DNA of 55,179 nucleotides from Gammaproteobacteria bacterium (GCA_030589945.1 JAUUZN010000004.1:1-55179); one strand, 5' to 3'; positions 15,856-23,913 are shown, numbered from the stretch's first letter. Program-made: numbers and translations. The notes: generated by a model not told the origin, from the sequence alone.

Positions 15856-15879
15856 TTTCATTTCTCACCAAATAATATA

Positions 15880-15896
15880 GTATGAATATATCATAT
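15880..15896. promoter_or_regulatory. Likely ParD operator (imperfect inverted repeat)
   Basis: GTATGAATATATCATAT lies about 25 bp upstream of parD. The equivalent site at the intact locus (22952) is the perfect GTATGAT-TAT-ATCATAC. Conservation between the two loci supports an autoregulatory site for this ribbon-helix-helix protein. Confidence 0.55.
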
Positions 15897-15945
15897 AATT
15901 AAAATATCTAATTCTTTAATAAGAAAAAGATGTTGTTGTCTGGAG

Positions 15946-16014
15946 GGTACTGACAAGTTTGAGAGTAGAATGGAATTGGACTTTTCAATTTGAGAAAGTT
16001 AACTTGTCAGTATC
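15946..16014. repeat. 69-bp miniature element with IS6 ends
   Basis: GGTACTGACAAGTTTGAG at the left and AAGTTAACTTGTCAGTATC at the right. The 30-base interior shows no transposase sequence. It separates the parD promoter from the CBS gene. Confidence 0.7.
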
Positions 16015-16100
16015 ATCAGATGTTCTGGACTAATTATATAATTATGACTATTCTACTTATTAAGTATTAACCACAATTGATGACGAAACAGGAGAAAACA

Positions 16101-16697
16101 ATGGTTCAGCACAGGGTTCTTCAACATCACACTATACTCAATACTGCCAAGCTGAATCGCAAGGACAATAGGGCTAGGAAAATATTATCTCTTAATGATC
16201 CAGCGATTGATGTAATGACTGACTTTTCGCAAACAATACCAATATCTGTTTCTGCTCAAGCCCCCATAGATGATACCAATAGCAGAATGATTAATTATGG
16301 AATAAGGTTGTTATTTGTTAATGGTGCGGAGAATAAATTAGTCGGCTTGATCACCGCATCTGATTTGTTAGGTGAAAAACCTATGCAGTATATCTCTGAG
16401 CATGGTGGTAAACATGCAGATATTGTCACTAGAGATATCATGACACACATCGAAAACATTGAAGTCCTTTTTGTATCCGATGTTGAAAAAGCCACAGTAG
16501 GAGATATTGTGGCCACAGTTAAAGAAATGGGTCGACAGCACCTGCTTGTTGTTTCCCAAGAAGATGATGGCAAAACTGAAACCATTAGAGGTATTTTTTC
16601 CACCAGCAGAATTGCCAAACAGCTTGGAATCACCATTGAACTCTACGATAAAGCCAATACATTCACTGAGTTCCTGGAAGCAATATCTCCAAACTAA
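16101..16697 (+). CDS. CBS-domain pair protein
   Basis: 198 residues from the ATG at 16101, which follows the Shine-Dalgarno CAGGAG by 6 bases (an upstream in-frame ATG at 16080 is less well placed). Two CBS motifs can be seen: residues about 35-85 ending LVGLITASDLLGEKP, and about 90-180 with VKEMGRQHLLVVS and IRGIFSTSRIAKQLG. CBS pairs bind adenine nucleotides and act as sensors. With no catalytic domain attached, this is a stand-alone module of unknown partner. It is one of few plus-strand genes in this stretch. Confidence 0.8.
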   Translation: MVQHRVLQHHTILNTAKLNRKDNRARKILSLNDPAIDVMTDFSQTIPISVSAQAPIDDTNSRMINYGIRLLFVNGAENKLVGLITASDLLGEKPMQYISEHGGKHADIVTRDIMTHIENIEVLFVSDVEKATVGDIVATVKEMGRQHLLVVSQEDDGKTETIRGIFSTSRIAKQLGITIELYDKANTFTEFLEAISPN

Positions 16698-16775
16698 ATT
16701 GAATTCAGGATATTGACAAGTTAACTTCCGAAAGTTCAAATGATTAAAACTTTATATTGCCATTTTTACAACATT

Positions 16776-16979
16776 TCAGTTCAATAGTTTCTGAAGGTTT
16801 TGAAGACTTATTAATTGAGTTTTAATCCATCCAATTATTTCGCTTCGTCTTCCATAATTACTAATTATCTTATTTCTTACAGTTGTATTTCCTTTTATTC
16901 CATTAAGATCACATTCAACGACATGTTCCTCTTTAGGAGTTAGTTTTCTTTTAAATAACTCGGCATGATGATCTACCAA
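16776..16979 (-). CDS. Small cytoplasmic protein of unknown function (cargo)
   Basis: 67 residues from the first ATG-like start, strongly charged (ELFKRKLTPKEEHVVECDLNG, then TTVRNKIISNYGRRSEIIGW, split here). The frame is open well upstream, to 17087, where a single TAA separates it from the membrane frame at 17088-17300 in the same reading frame. It may therefore be the second part of one broken gene. No family recognised. Confidence 0.4.
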   Translation of the reverse strand: MVDHHAELFKRKLTPKEEHVVECDLNGIKGNTTVRNKIISNYGRRSEIIGWIKTQLISLQNLQKLLN

Positions 16980-17087
16980 ATTTGCTGCATCTCGGAATAT
17001 AATACTAATATTTTTATCAAATAACCTTGACTGATCTTGGAATGCTATTAGAGAATTTCTTAATTTACGAGAACTTACGATATCAAT

Positions 17088-17300
17088 TTAATAGGATACT
17101 GTTTGTTTAATTGCTACTGTGAATAAAGAAAATGGAATGAAAATTGAGTTGACAATGAAACTTTGACTCTTACTTAAAGAGGCTCCAGCAAGATAAGCTA
17201 CAAGAATATATCCACTGACAACCGTAAGATATAAACTCATACCAGCCATCGCATACGCTATATAGCTGCCTAGTATATCGGCTAACTCATAATGTGACAT
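17088..17300 (-). CDS. Small membrane protein, probably truncated
   Basis: 70 residues beginning MSHYELADILGSYIAYAMAG with two hydrophobic helices (about 14-36 and 46-62). This resembles the N-terminal half of short proteobacterial membrane proteins that begin MSDYELADL and run to about 120-140 residues. Here the frame stops after TVSY. It is cargo within the composite element at 16709-17642. Function unknown. Confidence 0.45.
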   Translation of the reverse strand: MSHYELADILGSYIAYAMAGMSLYLTVVSGYILVAYLAGASLSKSQSFIVNSIFIPFSLFTVAIKQTVSY

Positions 17301-17382
17301 AATTAGTTCCTTTTAAATTGTTTTTCAAGTGCTCCTCAGCATACAGATAATATTTGATGTTATATAGCCATACAGGCTTCCG

Positions 17383-17642
17383 CTATAGGCTCAAAGGAGG
17401 GTATTGAGATGTATCGTGAATTGTCTCTGGTATTAGCTCTCGGTGCGCCACTCGATAACTCCCCAGTTTATCTGTGACGATCTTATTGACCCACAGCCCG
17501 ATAGACTCGTAGCTAATCGTGATGCCTCGTTCAGCTAGTAGATCTTCAACATCTCTGTGGCTTAGATTGAATCGATGACACAATCAGACAGCGTGAAGCT
17601 TTCCCTGAACTATGCATTAGTCAGATTAAACTTGTCAGCACC
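17383..17642 (-). pseudogene. IS6-family transposase remnant with internal deletion
   Basis: Reads CHRFNLSHRDVEDLLAERGI, then ISYESIGLWVNK joined directly to IVTDKLGSYRVAHREL and IHDTSQY. About 80 residues around the first catalytic Asp are missing and the C-terminal third is gone. The N-terminal side continues into the right IS end at 17642. Confidence 0.85.
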
Positions 17643-17669
17643 CTTTTCTGGGGAAAGCTACAAGAGCTC

Positions 17670-18098
17670 CTACTCTGGTACGGTCTCACCAGAACCCCCA
17701 AGTTCAGCAGGGAAATCTCTAAGCTTAGGAAGACCATCCCGCATTGGCAATACGGTTTCTGCATAATTGACATGGACACCAGGTTCAAACTTTAATGAAG
17801 GAATAGTGGCTGCATAAACATCAACTAGCCCTAGCGGCGGATGTGCCGACATAACATGTCCGCCACAAACTGTACAATATTGTCGCAAACTGTTCTCTGT
17901 CTTTTCATAGCTAGCTAATTTTTCAGCACCTTTTATTACCTTTACAGCCTCAGGCTTCCACAAAGTAAATGCATTCACAGGTCCAGCTGACCATGAACGA
18001 CAAGATTTACAGTGGCAATAACCCATGCCTTCCGGGGACCCTTCAACCTCTATTTCTATTGCATTACAAAAACAACTTCCTCTATGTGTATCTGACAT
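17670..18098 (-). CDS. GFA/CENP-V family zinc protein
   Basis: 142 residues from the ATG at 18098, placed 7 bases after GGGAGA. Contains the GFA zinc-binding Cys pattern: SCFC near the N-terminus, GYCHCKSCR, then QYCTVCGGHV. The family includes the glutathione-dependent formaldehyde-activating enzyme Gfa, but most members are uncharacterised, so only a glutathione/zinc-linked role can be suggested. Its stop lies 27 bp from the IS end at 17642. No partner gene stands next to it. Confidence 0.85.
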   Translation of the reverse strand: MSDTHRGSCFCNAIEIEVEGSPEGMGYCHCKSCRSWSAGPVNAFTLWKPEAVKVIKGAEKLASYEKTENSLRQYCTVCGGHVMSAHPPLGLVDVYAATIPSLKFEPGVHVNYAETVLPMRDGLPKLRDFPAELGGSGETVPE

Positions 18099-18407
18099 TT
18101 GTCTATCTCCCAAAATAATAGTTTCAAACGCTCATTAGTATGAACAAAGACAAACGAGCGTTAACTGAAATTCTAATTTAACCGCTGCTTCAACAGGCAC
18201 CATCAAATGTACTGAGTAATATTGGTGATAGTTGTTGAAAATCACCAAATTCTTATATCCAATAATTATTAATTGAAACCCTTATTAGGACAAAAACAAG
18301 ATATATAAAATATAAACTATATTTATTCAAAGTGCAAAATCACCATTTTATGGGTTTTTATTATCTTGGTTTGCAATCAAATATTTGGCTCTATCGATCT
18401 GGTCAAC

Positions 18408-18606
18408 GGTATTGACAAGTTAACTTCCGAGAATTCAAATACTCAATCCTCGCGAATCCTCAAATAGCCACTACACTTTCCCAAGAAAGCTTGCCCCGTG
18501 AAACGTTTTGGGTACCACATGCTGGATGATTTCAGGTGGGAAGCGATAACGTATGTATATATTCATACCTGAATTATGCTTTATTTGAAGTTAACTTGTC
18601 AGTACC
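18408..18606 (-). repeat. Internally deleted IS6 miniature (199 bp)
   Basis: Left end GGTATTGACAAGTTAACTT, right end AAGTTAACTTGTCAGTACC. The interior has the C-terminal piece CTACACTTTCCCAAGA and the N-terminal piece GGATGATTTCAGGTGGGAAG of the transposase, with AAGCTTGCCCCGTGAAAC between them. It shares its plan with 12832-13081 but has a different internal joint. The 295 bases to its left (18113-18407) show nothing else. Confidence 0.85.
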
Positions 18607-18650
18607 GGTTTGCACTATGGACAAAAAAAGATTTCTAGGAAAGATTAAAG

Positions 18651-18980
18651 CTAGCTGGTGATTAATCGGACTATTTTATCGACCTTGGCAGTGATGTGTT
18701 TTGGTGCTGTTTCAATGAATGTTGCATTGCGATCTTCCATATCCAATGATTTCAATTGATATACCAATATGGCCCCCGCTGTTGCCATGGTATCTTCCAT
18801 GGGTACTTCTAATGCAGATCCACGAATCGTATTCGTGATTGGTGCGACAATAGCAAATCCAGTATGTTCATTAAATTGCTTTCTGGATATTACCAATGCA
18901 GGTCTAGTATTCATTATTTCTTTACCTGCTGATGGATTGAAATTTAATCTGACGATATCTCCCTTATCTGGTACAAACAT
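18651..18980 (-). CDS. mazF: MazF/PemK-family endoribonuclease toxin
   Basis: 109 residues: the family N-terminus GDIVRLNFNPSAGKE, then RPALVISRKQFNEHTGFAIVA (with the conserved Arg), PITNT, and a C-terminal VYQLKSLDMEDR. MazF toxins cut mRNA at short motifs. The start ATG directly follows the antitoxin stop (TAAATG), so the two are translated together. The ChpB/PemK branch is as likely as MazF proper. Confidence 0.9.
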   Translation of the reverse strand: MFVPDKGDIVRLNFNPSAGKEIMNTRPALVISRKQFNEHTGFAIVAPITNTIRGSALEVPMEDTMATAGAILVYQLKSLDMEDRNATFIETAPKHITAKVDKIVRLITS

Positions 18981-19250
18981 TTAAATCAATTCCTCACCCA
19001 TTGGGCCTGCATTCATCCATTCACGATCTTCATCTGTCATAACAAGTAATTCCTTGGGGCTACCAGCTAACAGGCTATCCAATGTCATTTCTTCTGTGAT
19101 TGGTGTTAACTTAATGCCAGTTACAGTGGTTACACACTCCAGTTCATCCCCTTCTTGAAGATTTAAATGTTCGAGGCTGTACTTGGGTATGCTGATGATT
19201 CTTGCACCACCAGACTTACGAATTGTGACTTTATTAGTTACTGCTTGCAT
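18981..19250 (-). CDS. mazE: MazE/AbrB-type antitoxin
   Basis: 89 residues. The N-terminal swapped-hairpin DNA-binding fold (VTIRKSGGARIISIPKYSLEHLNLQEGDELE, split here as VTIRKSGGARIISIPKYSL and EHLNLQEGDELE) is followed by an acidic tail (TLDSLLAGSPKELL...EDREWMNAG) that would block the toxin. It is directly upstream of the toxin gene. Two copies of an inverted repeat upstream are the likely autoregulatory operators. Confidence 0.9.
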   Translation of the reverse strand: MQAVTNKVTIRKSGGARIISIPKYSLEHLNLQEGDELECVTTVTGIKLTPITEEMTLDSLLAGSPKELLVMTDEDREWMNAGPMGEELI

Positions 19251-19265
19251 GATGTTCTCCTATTG

Positions 19266-19325
19266 ATTATACAAAAGTATAACAATATATATTATAAATT
19301 ACAACATATTATACAATAGTATAAC
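19266..19325. promoter_or_regulatory. Twin operators of the mazEF unit
   Basis: TTATAC-AAAA-GTATAA at 19267-19282 and TTATAC-AATA-GTATAA at 19309-19324 are both perfect 6-bp inverted repeats with a 4-base centre, 42 bp apart, about four helical turns. They lie 17 and 59 bp upstream of the antitoxin start. The spacing would let two dimers sit on one DNA face. Confidence 0.75.
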
Positions 19326-19541
19326 TAATCTGAATTGCGTTATCTCAATTCGTATTAAATTAAACCATCTCCACAGAAAATTTTAAATGTAAACGCCCCT
19401 ACTGGCACTTAGCAGAACAAACTCAATAATTCATTAATGACAGCTATTCGAACAAAACGGGCACTTGAACTAGAAATTCTAATCTGGCAGATTAAATTCG
19501 AGTAACTTCAAATAAATTTGGACATGTCCATACTTTATTAC

Positions 19542-21716
19542 TTAATTTACCAACACAGATTTACATGCAACATCGCTCGGTTTCCAGAAGTCAGGAACTG
19601 GATTATCCCCACCACACATAATACTCAAGAACTGTTTCTGTTGCTCATTCTGTTTTTGTTTCTGTGCAGTCATCATTGGTGCAAAATCTGGATCATTTCG
19701 CAATTCTCTGAGAAAAGCCTGAAATGTCGGGACATAGAAGCCTAGACTAACTGTCTTTTGAAGTTCTGCAAGACCTCGCTCACGATTCCCGATTAAGTAG
19801 TGCGCATATCCTAGCCCGAGATAGTCTGGAGCTACGTCTATACCGCCTTGACGCTTTTGTTCTATTCTCTCATCCAATTGTCTTACCAGATCGTGAGCAC
19901 CATCCATATCTCCTACAGCGATCTTTGCTGCAATCCATGAAGTTGAGGGGCGATATCTGTCAACATTTTCTGACATTGACATTTGCTTTTCAAAGGTGAA
20001 ATTTGCAGCTTCCAGATCACCGATATAAGTCTGAATATCACCAATGATCCAGAGGTTACCTAAGGTTGGATCCTTTTCGTATCTTGCACTCGCTCTTTCA
20101 AGTGCCTCAGCATTTCTGCCTAGGACCACGTATATACGAAGGTTTCTATCACCTGAATTACCAATAGTTAATGCTTCTTCAGGGAGGCTAAGATCCTCAG
20201 AAACAATTCGTCTCGCCCAATAGTTACTTCGGTTAGGCTCGAGGGACAAATAGTGTATTAGGGCTATTGCATTATCTGCCCAGCGACCTTGTCTAGTGGC
20301 GAGTGTCGCAGTGGCATTTAGAGCCCAAGATGGTGTAATTTTCATCAACCGATCAATTATTTTCTGCGCCTCTTGAAAACGATCCTGGTAGGTATACGAA
20401 TTTGCGATATTATAGAGTAGTACATTATCTAGTGGCGCCACCTTAATACCCGCTTCCAGGGTTTTGTGACGTTCGACAAAATCTCCTCTAGTACTTTGAA
20501 GGCCTGCCATAGATACATAAACAGGTCCGTAACTCGGATTTAGTTCCAATGTTTTTTCTAGGTAAGGTATAACATCATCGTAGTCTGTGCCGAATATGCT
20601 TGCTTGAGCAGATAGCATCCGCCCCATGGCCCAATTTGTTTCCCAAGCATTCGGAGACAACGAATATGCCTTTTCAGCATATGGTTTCGCTATCTCAAAC
20701 TGTTCATTTCGATTGTAACCATCGAATCCACCCAGATATAAATGCGATATAGCAAGTCGTGCATGTGCTTCAGCATAACCTAGTTCTATTTGAATCGAAC
20801 GCTCGAAATCGCTAATGGCACTCTCGACAGATTCCTTGGTTCGTTGTTCAAAGTTATATACACCTAGCAGATATTGGTTATAAGCCTCAGAATTGATTGA
20901 GGTTTGAGAGGTGTTTTCAGTTTCGTAAGCAAAACCGAGAATTTTAGCAAGCACTTTGGCAATTGATGCTGAGACTTCATCCTGCACAGCAAACGTATCC
21001 TCTAATTTTCTGTCATAAGTTTGCGACCAAAGGTGTCGGTCAGACTGCGCCTCAATCAACTGAGCTGTAATACGCACACTATTACTGGACTTTCGAACAG
21101 AGCCTTCAAGAACATATTTTACACCCAGCTCTTTTGCCACTTCCGATATTTTAATGTCCTTGCCTTTATAATAGAATGCCGATGAGCGAGAGGTGACATG
21201 TAACTTCGGAATTTTAGCAAGCACGTTTAGAATTTCTTCAGAAATGCCGTCTGAGAAATATTCCTGCTCCTTGTCAGATGACATATTCACAAAAGATAGT
21301 ACTGCGATAGATGAGCCTTCTACTTCCTGAACGGCTTCTTTAGGTGATTCAGCCTGTGTTGCAGTGTCGTTAGCGTTCCTCTCATAAATAAAGTAACCAA
21401 GTGCAACCACTAGCAGGCCAATGATTGCGAAATCAAGTTTGCGTCCTGTGTGCGATGTGATGGAATCTTCAGGCGTTATCTCTGATTCTTTTTTGATGCC
21501 TTGAGGTGTTATCTCAAATGCCCAGGCGAAGAAGATAGCTACAGGAAAACCCAGAGCCATTATTATGGTCACGAACTGATTAGTCCACTCAGGAAAACCA
21601 AACTGAGGAAAGACCGTATCACTTACCTGAATCACCACCCACGCAAGAACAATATAGGCTACACCTACTTTGAATACATTGCGTCTTTTGAGTTCAGTGA
21701 AGAATGAATCAGCCAA
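19542..21716 (-). CDS. Membrane protein with TolB-like domain and TPR repeats (adenylate-cyclase-like, no cyclase domain)
   Basis: 724 residues. N-terminus FFTELKRRNVFKVGVAYIVL, two or three membrane helices to about 70, another near 97-113, then a FlgO/TolB-N-like domain (SIAVLSFVNMS...EYFSDGISEEILNVLAKIPK, split) with LEGSVRKSS and ITAQLIEAQSDRHLWS, then TPR repeats from about 280 to 640. This layout is usual for proteins that in relatives carry an N-terminal guanylate/adenylate cyclase or a wHTH domain; none is present here. The start is TTG, 7 bases after AGGGA, as in the paralogue at 47180. The partner or signal is unknown. Confidence 0.8.
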   Translation of the reverse strand: MADSFFTELKRRNVFKVGVAYIVLAWVVIQVSDTVFPQFGFPEWTNQFVTIIMALGFPVAIFFAWAFEITPQGIKKESEITPEDSITSHTGRKLDFAIIGLLVVALGYFIYERNANDTATQAESPKEAVQEVEGSSIAVLSFVNMSSDKEQEYFSDGISEEILNVLAKIPKLHVTSRSSAFYYKGKDIKISEVAKELGVKYVLEGSVRKSSNSVRITAQLIEAQSDRHLWSQTYDRKLEDTFAVQDEVSASIAKVLAKILGFAYETENTSQTSINSEAYNQYLLGVYNFEQRTKESVESAISDFERSIQIELGYAEAHARLAISHLYLGGFDGYNRNEQFEIAKPYAEKAYSLSPNAWETNWAMGRMLSAQASIFGTDYDDVIPYLEKTLELNPSYGPVYVSMAGLQSTRGDFVERHKTLEAGIKVAPLDNVLLYNIANSYTYQDRFQEAQKIIDRLMKITPSWALNATATLATRQGRWADNAIALIHYLSLEPNRSNYWARRIVSEDLSLPEEALTIGNSGDRNLRIYVVLGRNAEALERASARYEKDPTLGNLWIIGDIQTYIGDLEAANFTFEKQMSMSENVDRYRPSTSWIAAKIAVGDMDGAHDLVRQLDERIEQKRQGGIDVAPDYLGLGYAHYLIGNRERGLAELQKTVSLGFYVPTFQAFLRELRNDPDFAPMMTAQKQKQNEQQKQFLSIMCGGDNPVPDFWKPSDVACKSVLVN

Positions 21717-21821
21717 AGATATTCCCTAACTTTGATTATTTTTTTTCCGTTGAAAGGTAATGTACTTTGAATGAAGGTATATATCAAATGCATAGGCTGG
21801 TTTCCAAATCTCACACTCTGA

Positions 21822-21862
21822 ATCCCACCACCAGAATCCCGAAAATCTGCCATCACCACGGC
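21822..21862 (+). repeat. Possible degenerate end of the GC-rich element
   Basis: ATCCCACCACCAGAATCCCG resembles CTCCCACCACCGGAATTCCCG of copy B, and is followed by a GC-rich stretch (CACCACGGCGGGGGAC). The right arm was not found. It lies about 105 bp upstream of the TolB/TPR gene, the same relative place as the clearer copies. Confidence 0.35.
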
Positions 21863-21949
21863 GGGGGACATCACAGATCAAAGTGTTCTCTCAGATCCCG
21901 AGCAGTTCCCTTGTGCTCCAGAGTTGGTATCTCGTGAAACATCTGAGGA

Positions 21950-22356
21950 TCATATTTTACCCTCTATTTCTGGCTCATTTAGCTTCAAAGCAATCTGATT
22001 CCTCAGTGTTAGAATTTTTTCATATGAAGAAGTATGAAAATTTGTATAAAGACTAAGCAATTGATGCACATTGTGACTAATCAAAAGAAATTTCCTATCT
22101 CTCTTAAGTTCATCAAAATTGTAATCTACGGACTTTTTGTTCATTGGATTATAAGTTCGGTGGATGAAATATCTGTGATAGTCTACTTTAAATGGTTCAT
22201 ACCGAATATTAACCCTCTCTAGAGTTTTCTCACTTCGTTCAAAAAACTTAATAAGCTCTATAACAGAATTTCGTACCATTGGATCTGATATTGTAGCCAA
22301 CGATTGGTGATAGTATAAATATTCAACAATCTTTGATATTTCTTTAGCCGCCGGAA
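21950..22356 (-). pseudogene. 5'-truncated gene fragment of unknown family
   Basis: The frame is open from the IS end at 22354 through AAKEISKIVEYLYYHQSLAT into ISDPMVRNSVIELIKFFERS and on to a stop at 21950, about 134 codons. The sense begins at the IS end, with no native start; the first internal candidate is at 22300. The sequence is helical and charged, and I do not recognise it. The loss of its beginning at an IS end marks it as a deletion remnant. Confidence 0.5.
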
Positions 22357-22384
22357 GTTAAGTTGACAATATCCCGTCAGTACC
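22354..22384 (-). repeat. Degenerate IS6 end
   Basis: GAAGTTAAGTTGACA followed by CCCGTCAGTACC: the right-end sequence with a short insertion. It lies between the gene fragment at 21950 and the ParE gene. Confidence 0.5.
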
Positions 22385-22401
22385 CTTGAAATAGATTGAA
22401 C

Positions 22402-22689
22402 TTAGTTAAAATGCTCTGGAGCATCCATACTCTTGTGCAAAATTCGTATGATTAGAATGTCTTTGCTTATTTTTTTATAAAATACTAAATGCGAACGGTG
22501 TTCAAAGCACAAGTAATCTGAACGGATATGCTCAATCTCTCTTCCTAAATCGGGATTTTCATCGAGAGTTTCAAAACATTTTTCCATTGATTGATGGTAC
22601 TTAAACATAATATCACTACCAAAGTTGATAATAGTGTAGTCAAGAATAGAATCTAAATCAGCACTGGCTTGATTTGAAAGACTATACAT
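22402..22689 (-). CDS. parE: ParE-family toxin (RelE/ParE superfamily)
   Basis: 95 residues: MYSLSNQASADLDSILDYTI, FKYHQSMEKCFETLDENPDLG, LCFEHRSHLVFYKKISKD and IIRILHKSMDAPEHF, the full ParE fold with the C-terminal RILH.RMD signature. ParE toxins poison DNA gyrase. It overlaps the antitoxin stop by 8 bases (ATGTATAG), so it is translationally coupled. A truncated copy is at 15525. Confidence 0.92.
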   Translation of the reverse strand: MYSLSNQASADLDSILDYTIINFGSDIMFKYHQSMEKCFETLDENPDLGREIEHIRSDYLCFEHRSHLVFYKKISKDILIIRILHKSMDAPEHFN

Positions 22690-22927
22690 TTACTCGATGT
22701 CTTTTTTTAGCATCATTCAGAATATCTGTCATGCTTCGTTCACTGATTCCACTTTGCTCACCTGCAATTAATGCCGAGCGAATTAATTCTACTTTATTTT
22801 TATATTCTTGATCATGACGAATTAATTCTCGTAAATACTCACTATCATTTCCATAGTTCCCAGACTCTACTTGTGACTTAATCCATGAGTTTTGTTGTTC
22901 AGTAACGGTTATAGTTTTTCGTTGCAT
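22682..22927 (-). CDS. parD: ParD-family antitoxin
   Basis: 81 residues from the ATG at 22927, 8 bases after AGGAG (an ATG at 22933 is only 2 bases from it). MQRKTITVTEQQNSWIKSQV is the ribbon-helix-helix part; GISERSMTDILNDAKKRHRV is the toxin-binding tail. It is near-identical to the ParD at 15610, so cross-neutralisation is plausible. A perfect inverted repeat lies just upstream. Confidence 0.92.
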   Translation of the reverse strand: MQRKTITVTEQQNSWIKSQVESGNYGNDSEYLRELIRHDQEYKNKVELIRSALIAGEQSGISERSMTDILNDAKKRHRVNV

Positions 22928-22951
22928 GGTCATTTCTCCTAAAACTCTAAA

Positions 22952-22968
22952 GTATGATTATATCATAC
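22952..22968. promoter_or_regulatory. ParD operator (perfect inverted repeat)
   Basis: GTATGAT-TAT-ATCATAC, 7-bp arms, 24 bp upstream of the parD start. The orphan parD has the related site at 15880. Confidence 0.65.
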
Positions 22969-23039
22969 TCTTGTTATTAATATACTCTCTCAACATGAGT
23001 CATACCCAAAGCACTCGCGATGCTCGCGGGGCACACTGT

Positions 23040-23081
23040 AATCGGCAGGTCCCTGTTCGAATCAGGGAGGGGCCACCATTT
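23040..23081 (+). repeat. tRNA-Met 3'-end piece (about 42 nt)
   Basis: AATCGGCAGGTCCCTGTTCG, AATCAGGGAGG and GGCCACCATTT cover the 3' half from the anticodon stem to beyond CCA with a handful of changes; the T-arm changes are compensatory (CCCTG/CAGGG). The bases after it (TGGAGCGCCTACTGC) also resemble the flank of the real tRNA. A palindromic CAAAGCACTCGCGATGCTCG segment precedes it. It lies 100 bp beyond the stop of the gene at 23182. Confidence 0.85.
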
Positions 23082-23181
23082 GTTCTTTTAGTTCTTCGGC
23101 TTGCGAGGATCCTCCGATTTATGGAATGGAGCGCCTACTGCTTGGATTGGCTCTACCCTATTAATGATGTAGAGCTCGATT

Positions 23182-23799
23182 TTATACATCAAGGGGTAAA
23201 TAAATCAGTTGATCCTTCGTTGCATTTAATGCTGTTCTCACTGTAGATAATTCTTCATCAGTGGCTTTGGGAGCAAAAACTTTAATCTGCTTGAACACTT
23301 GATGGGAAGTATCGACACCAGTGCCATCTCGACATTCTGTGCCTTGAATCGAGTCACCATTCTTGTCACCACGTGTGCGGCTAATTATATTTGAACAATT
23401 ACTCAGTACTTCAAGCTCAGAATGAGCATCCACATCTGTAGATTCGAGAAAAATTAGTTTTCCACCAAAGTAGGCCTGATTGCCGTTTAGTTTGAATGGT
23501 AAAATTTTATCTTTGAGCATATCGAACGATTGTGAGTTCCCTTTGAGCTTGCATATAACTTCATCGAATAGATAAATGCCCTCCTTAAGTTCAACAGAAG
23601 CAAATGCATTAGATTTAAATATGAGCTTTCCGCGTGTACTTTTGTCTTGAGACATTAGTTCTATTTCTAGAGAGTCACAACCCAAATTACTGGATACCTG
23701 CAAAATATAGGTTGCTCTAGTGGAGTTTACTGGGTTGGCTAATGCTGTAGAAAATCCGAATATGATCATTAATACAATTAGAGTAGTTCGATGCATCAT
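23182..23799 (-). CDS. Secreted protein of unknown function
   Basis: 205 residues. Signal peptide MMHRTTLIVLMIIFGFSTALA, then a beta-rich body (TRATYILQVSSNLGCDSLEI, KLIFKSNAFASVELKEGIYL) and a C-terminal part with four Cys overall. No known domain recognised. The ATG doublet leaves the exact start (23799 or 23796) open. It is a minus-strand gene lying next to a tRNA-Met piece, like the genes at 9410 and 11216. Confidence 0.65.
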   Translation of the reverse strand: MMHRTTLIVLMIIFGFSTALANPVNSTRATYILQVSSNLGCDSLEIELMSQDKSTRGKLIFKSNAFASVELKEGIYLFDEVICKLKGNSQSFDMLKDKILPFKLNGNQAYFGGKLIFLESTDVDAHSELEVLSNCSNIISRTRGDKNGDSIQGTECRDGTGVDTSHQVFKQIKVFAPKATDEELSTVRTALNATKDQLIYLPLDV

Positions 23800-23913
23800 T
23801 ATTCCTCAAATAATTAGTATTCACGCTATGATGTTACAAATGATTGTATTGAAGACTAATCCATTTCCTTAACACTTACTATTAATTCAAACTCAAGTTC
23901 AGATATTAACAAG

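Larger units (their letters stand above)
16709..17642 (-). mobile_element. 934-bp composite between IS6 ends, carrying small cargo genes
   Basis: Left end GATATTGACAAGTTAACTT at 16709, right end ATTAAACTTGTCAGCACC closing at 17642. The right 260 bp is a transposase remnant; the left 670 bp holds two short minus-strand frames unrelated to the IS. So foreign sequence now occupies the place of most of the transposase. No target duplication is visible. Confidence 0.6.

Noticed and set aside
9350-23081. Additional functional tRNA genes
   Set aside because: Only the 3' halves are present; there is no 5' acceptor strand, D-arm or complete anticodon arm at these places.
22926-23246. Plus-strand frame of 106 codons across the tRNA piece at 23040
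   Set aside because: It crosses the parD operator and the tRNA remnant and has no Shine-Dalgarno; the real genes are on the other strand.
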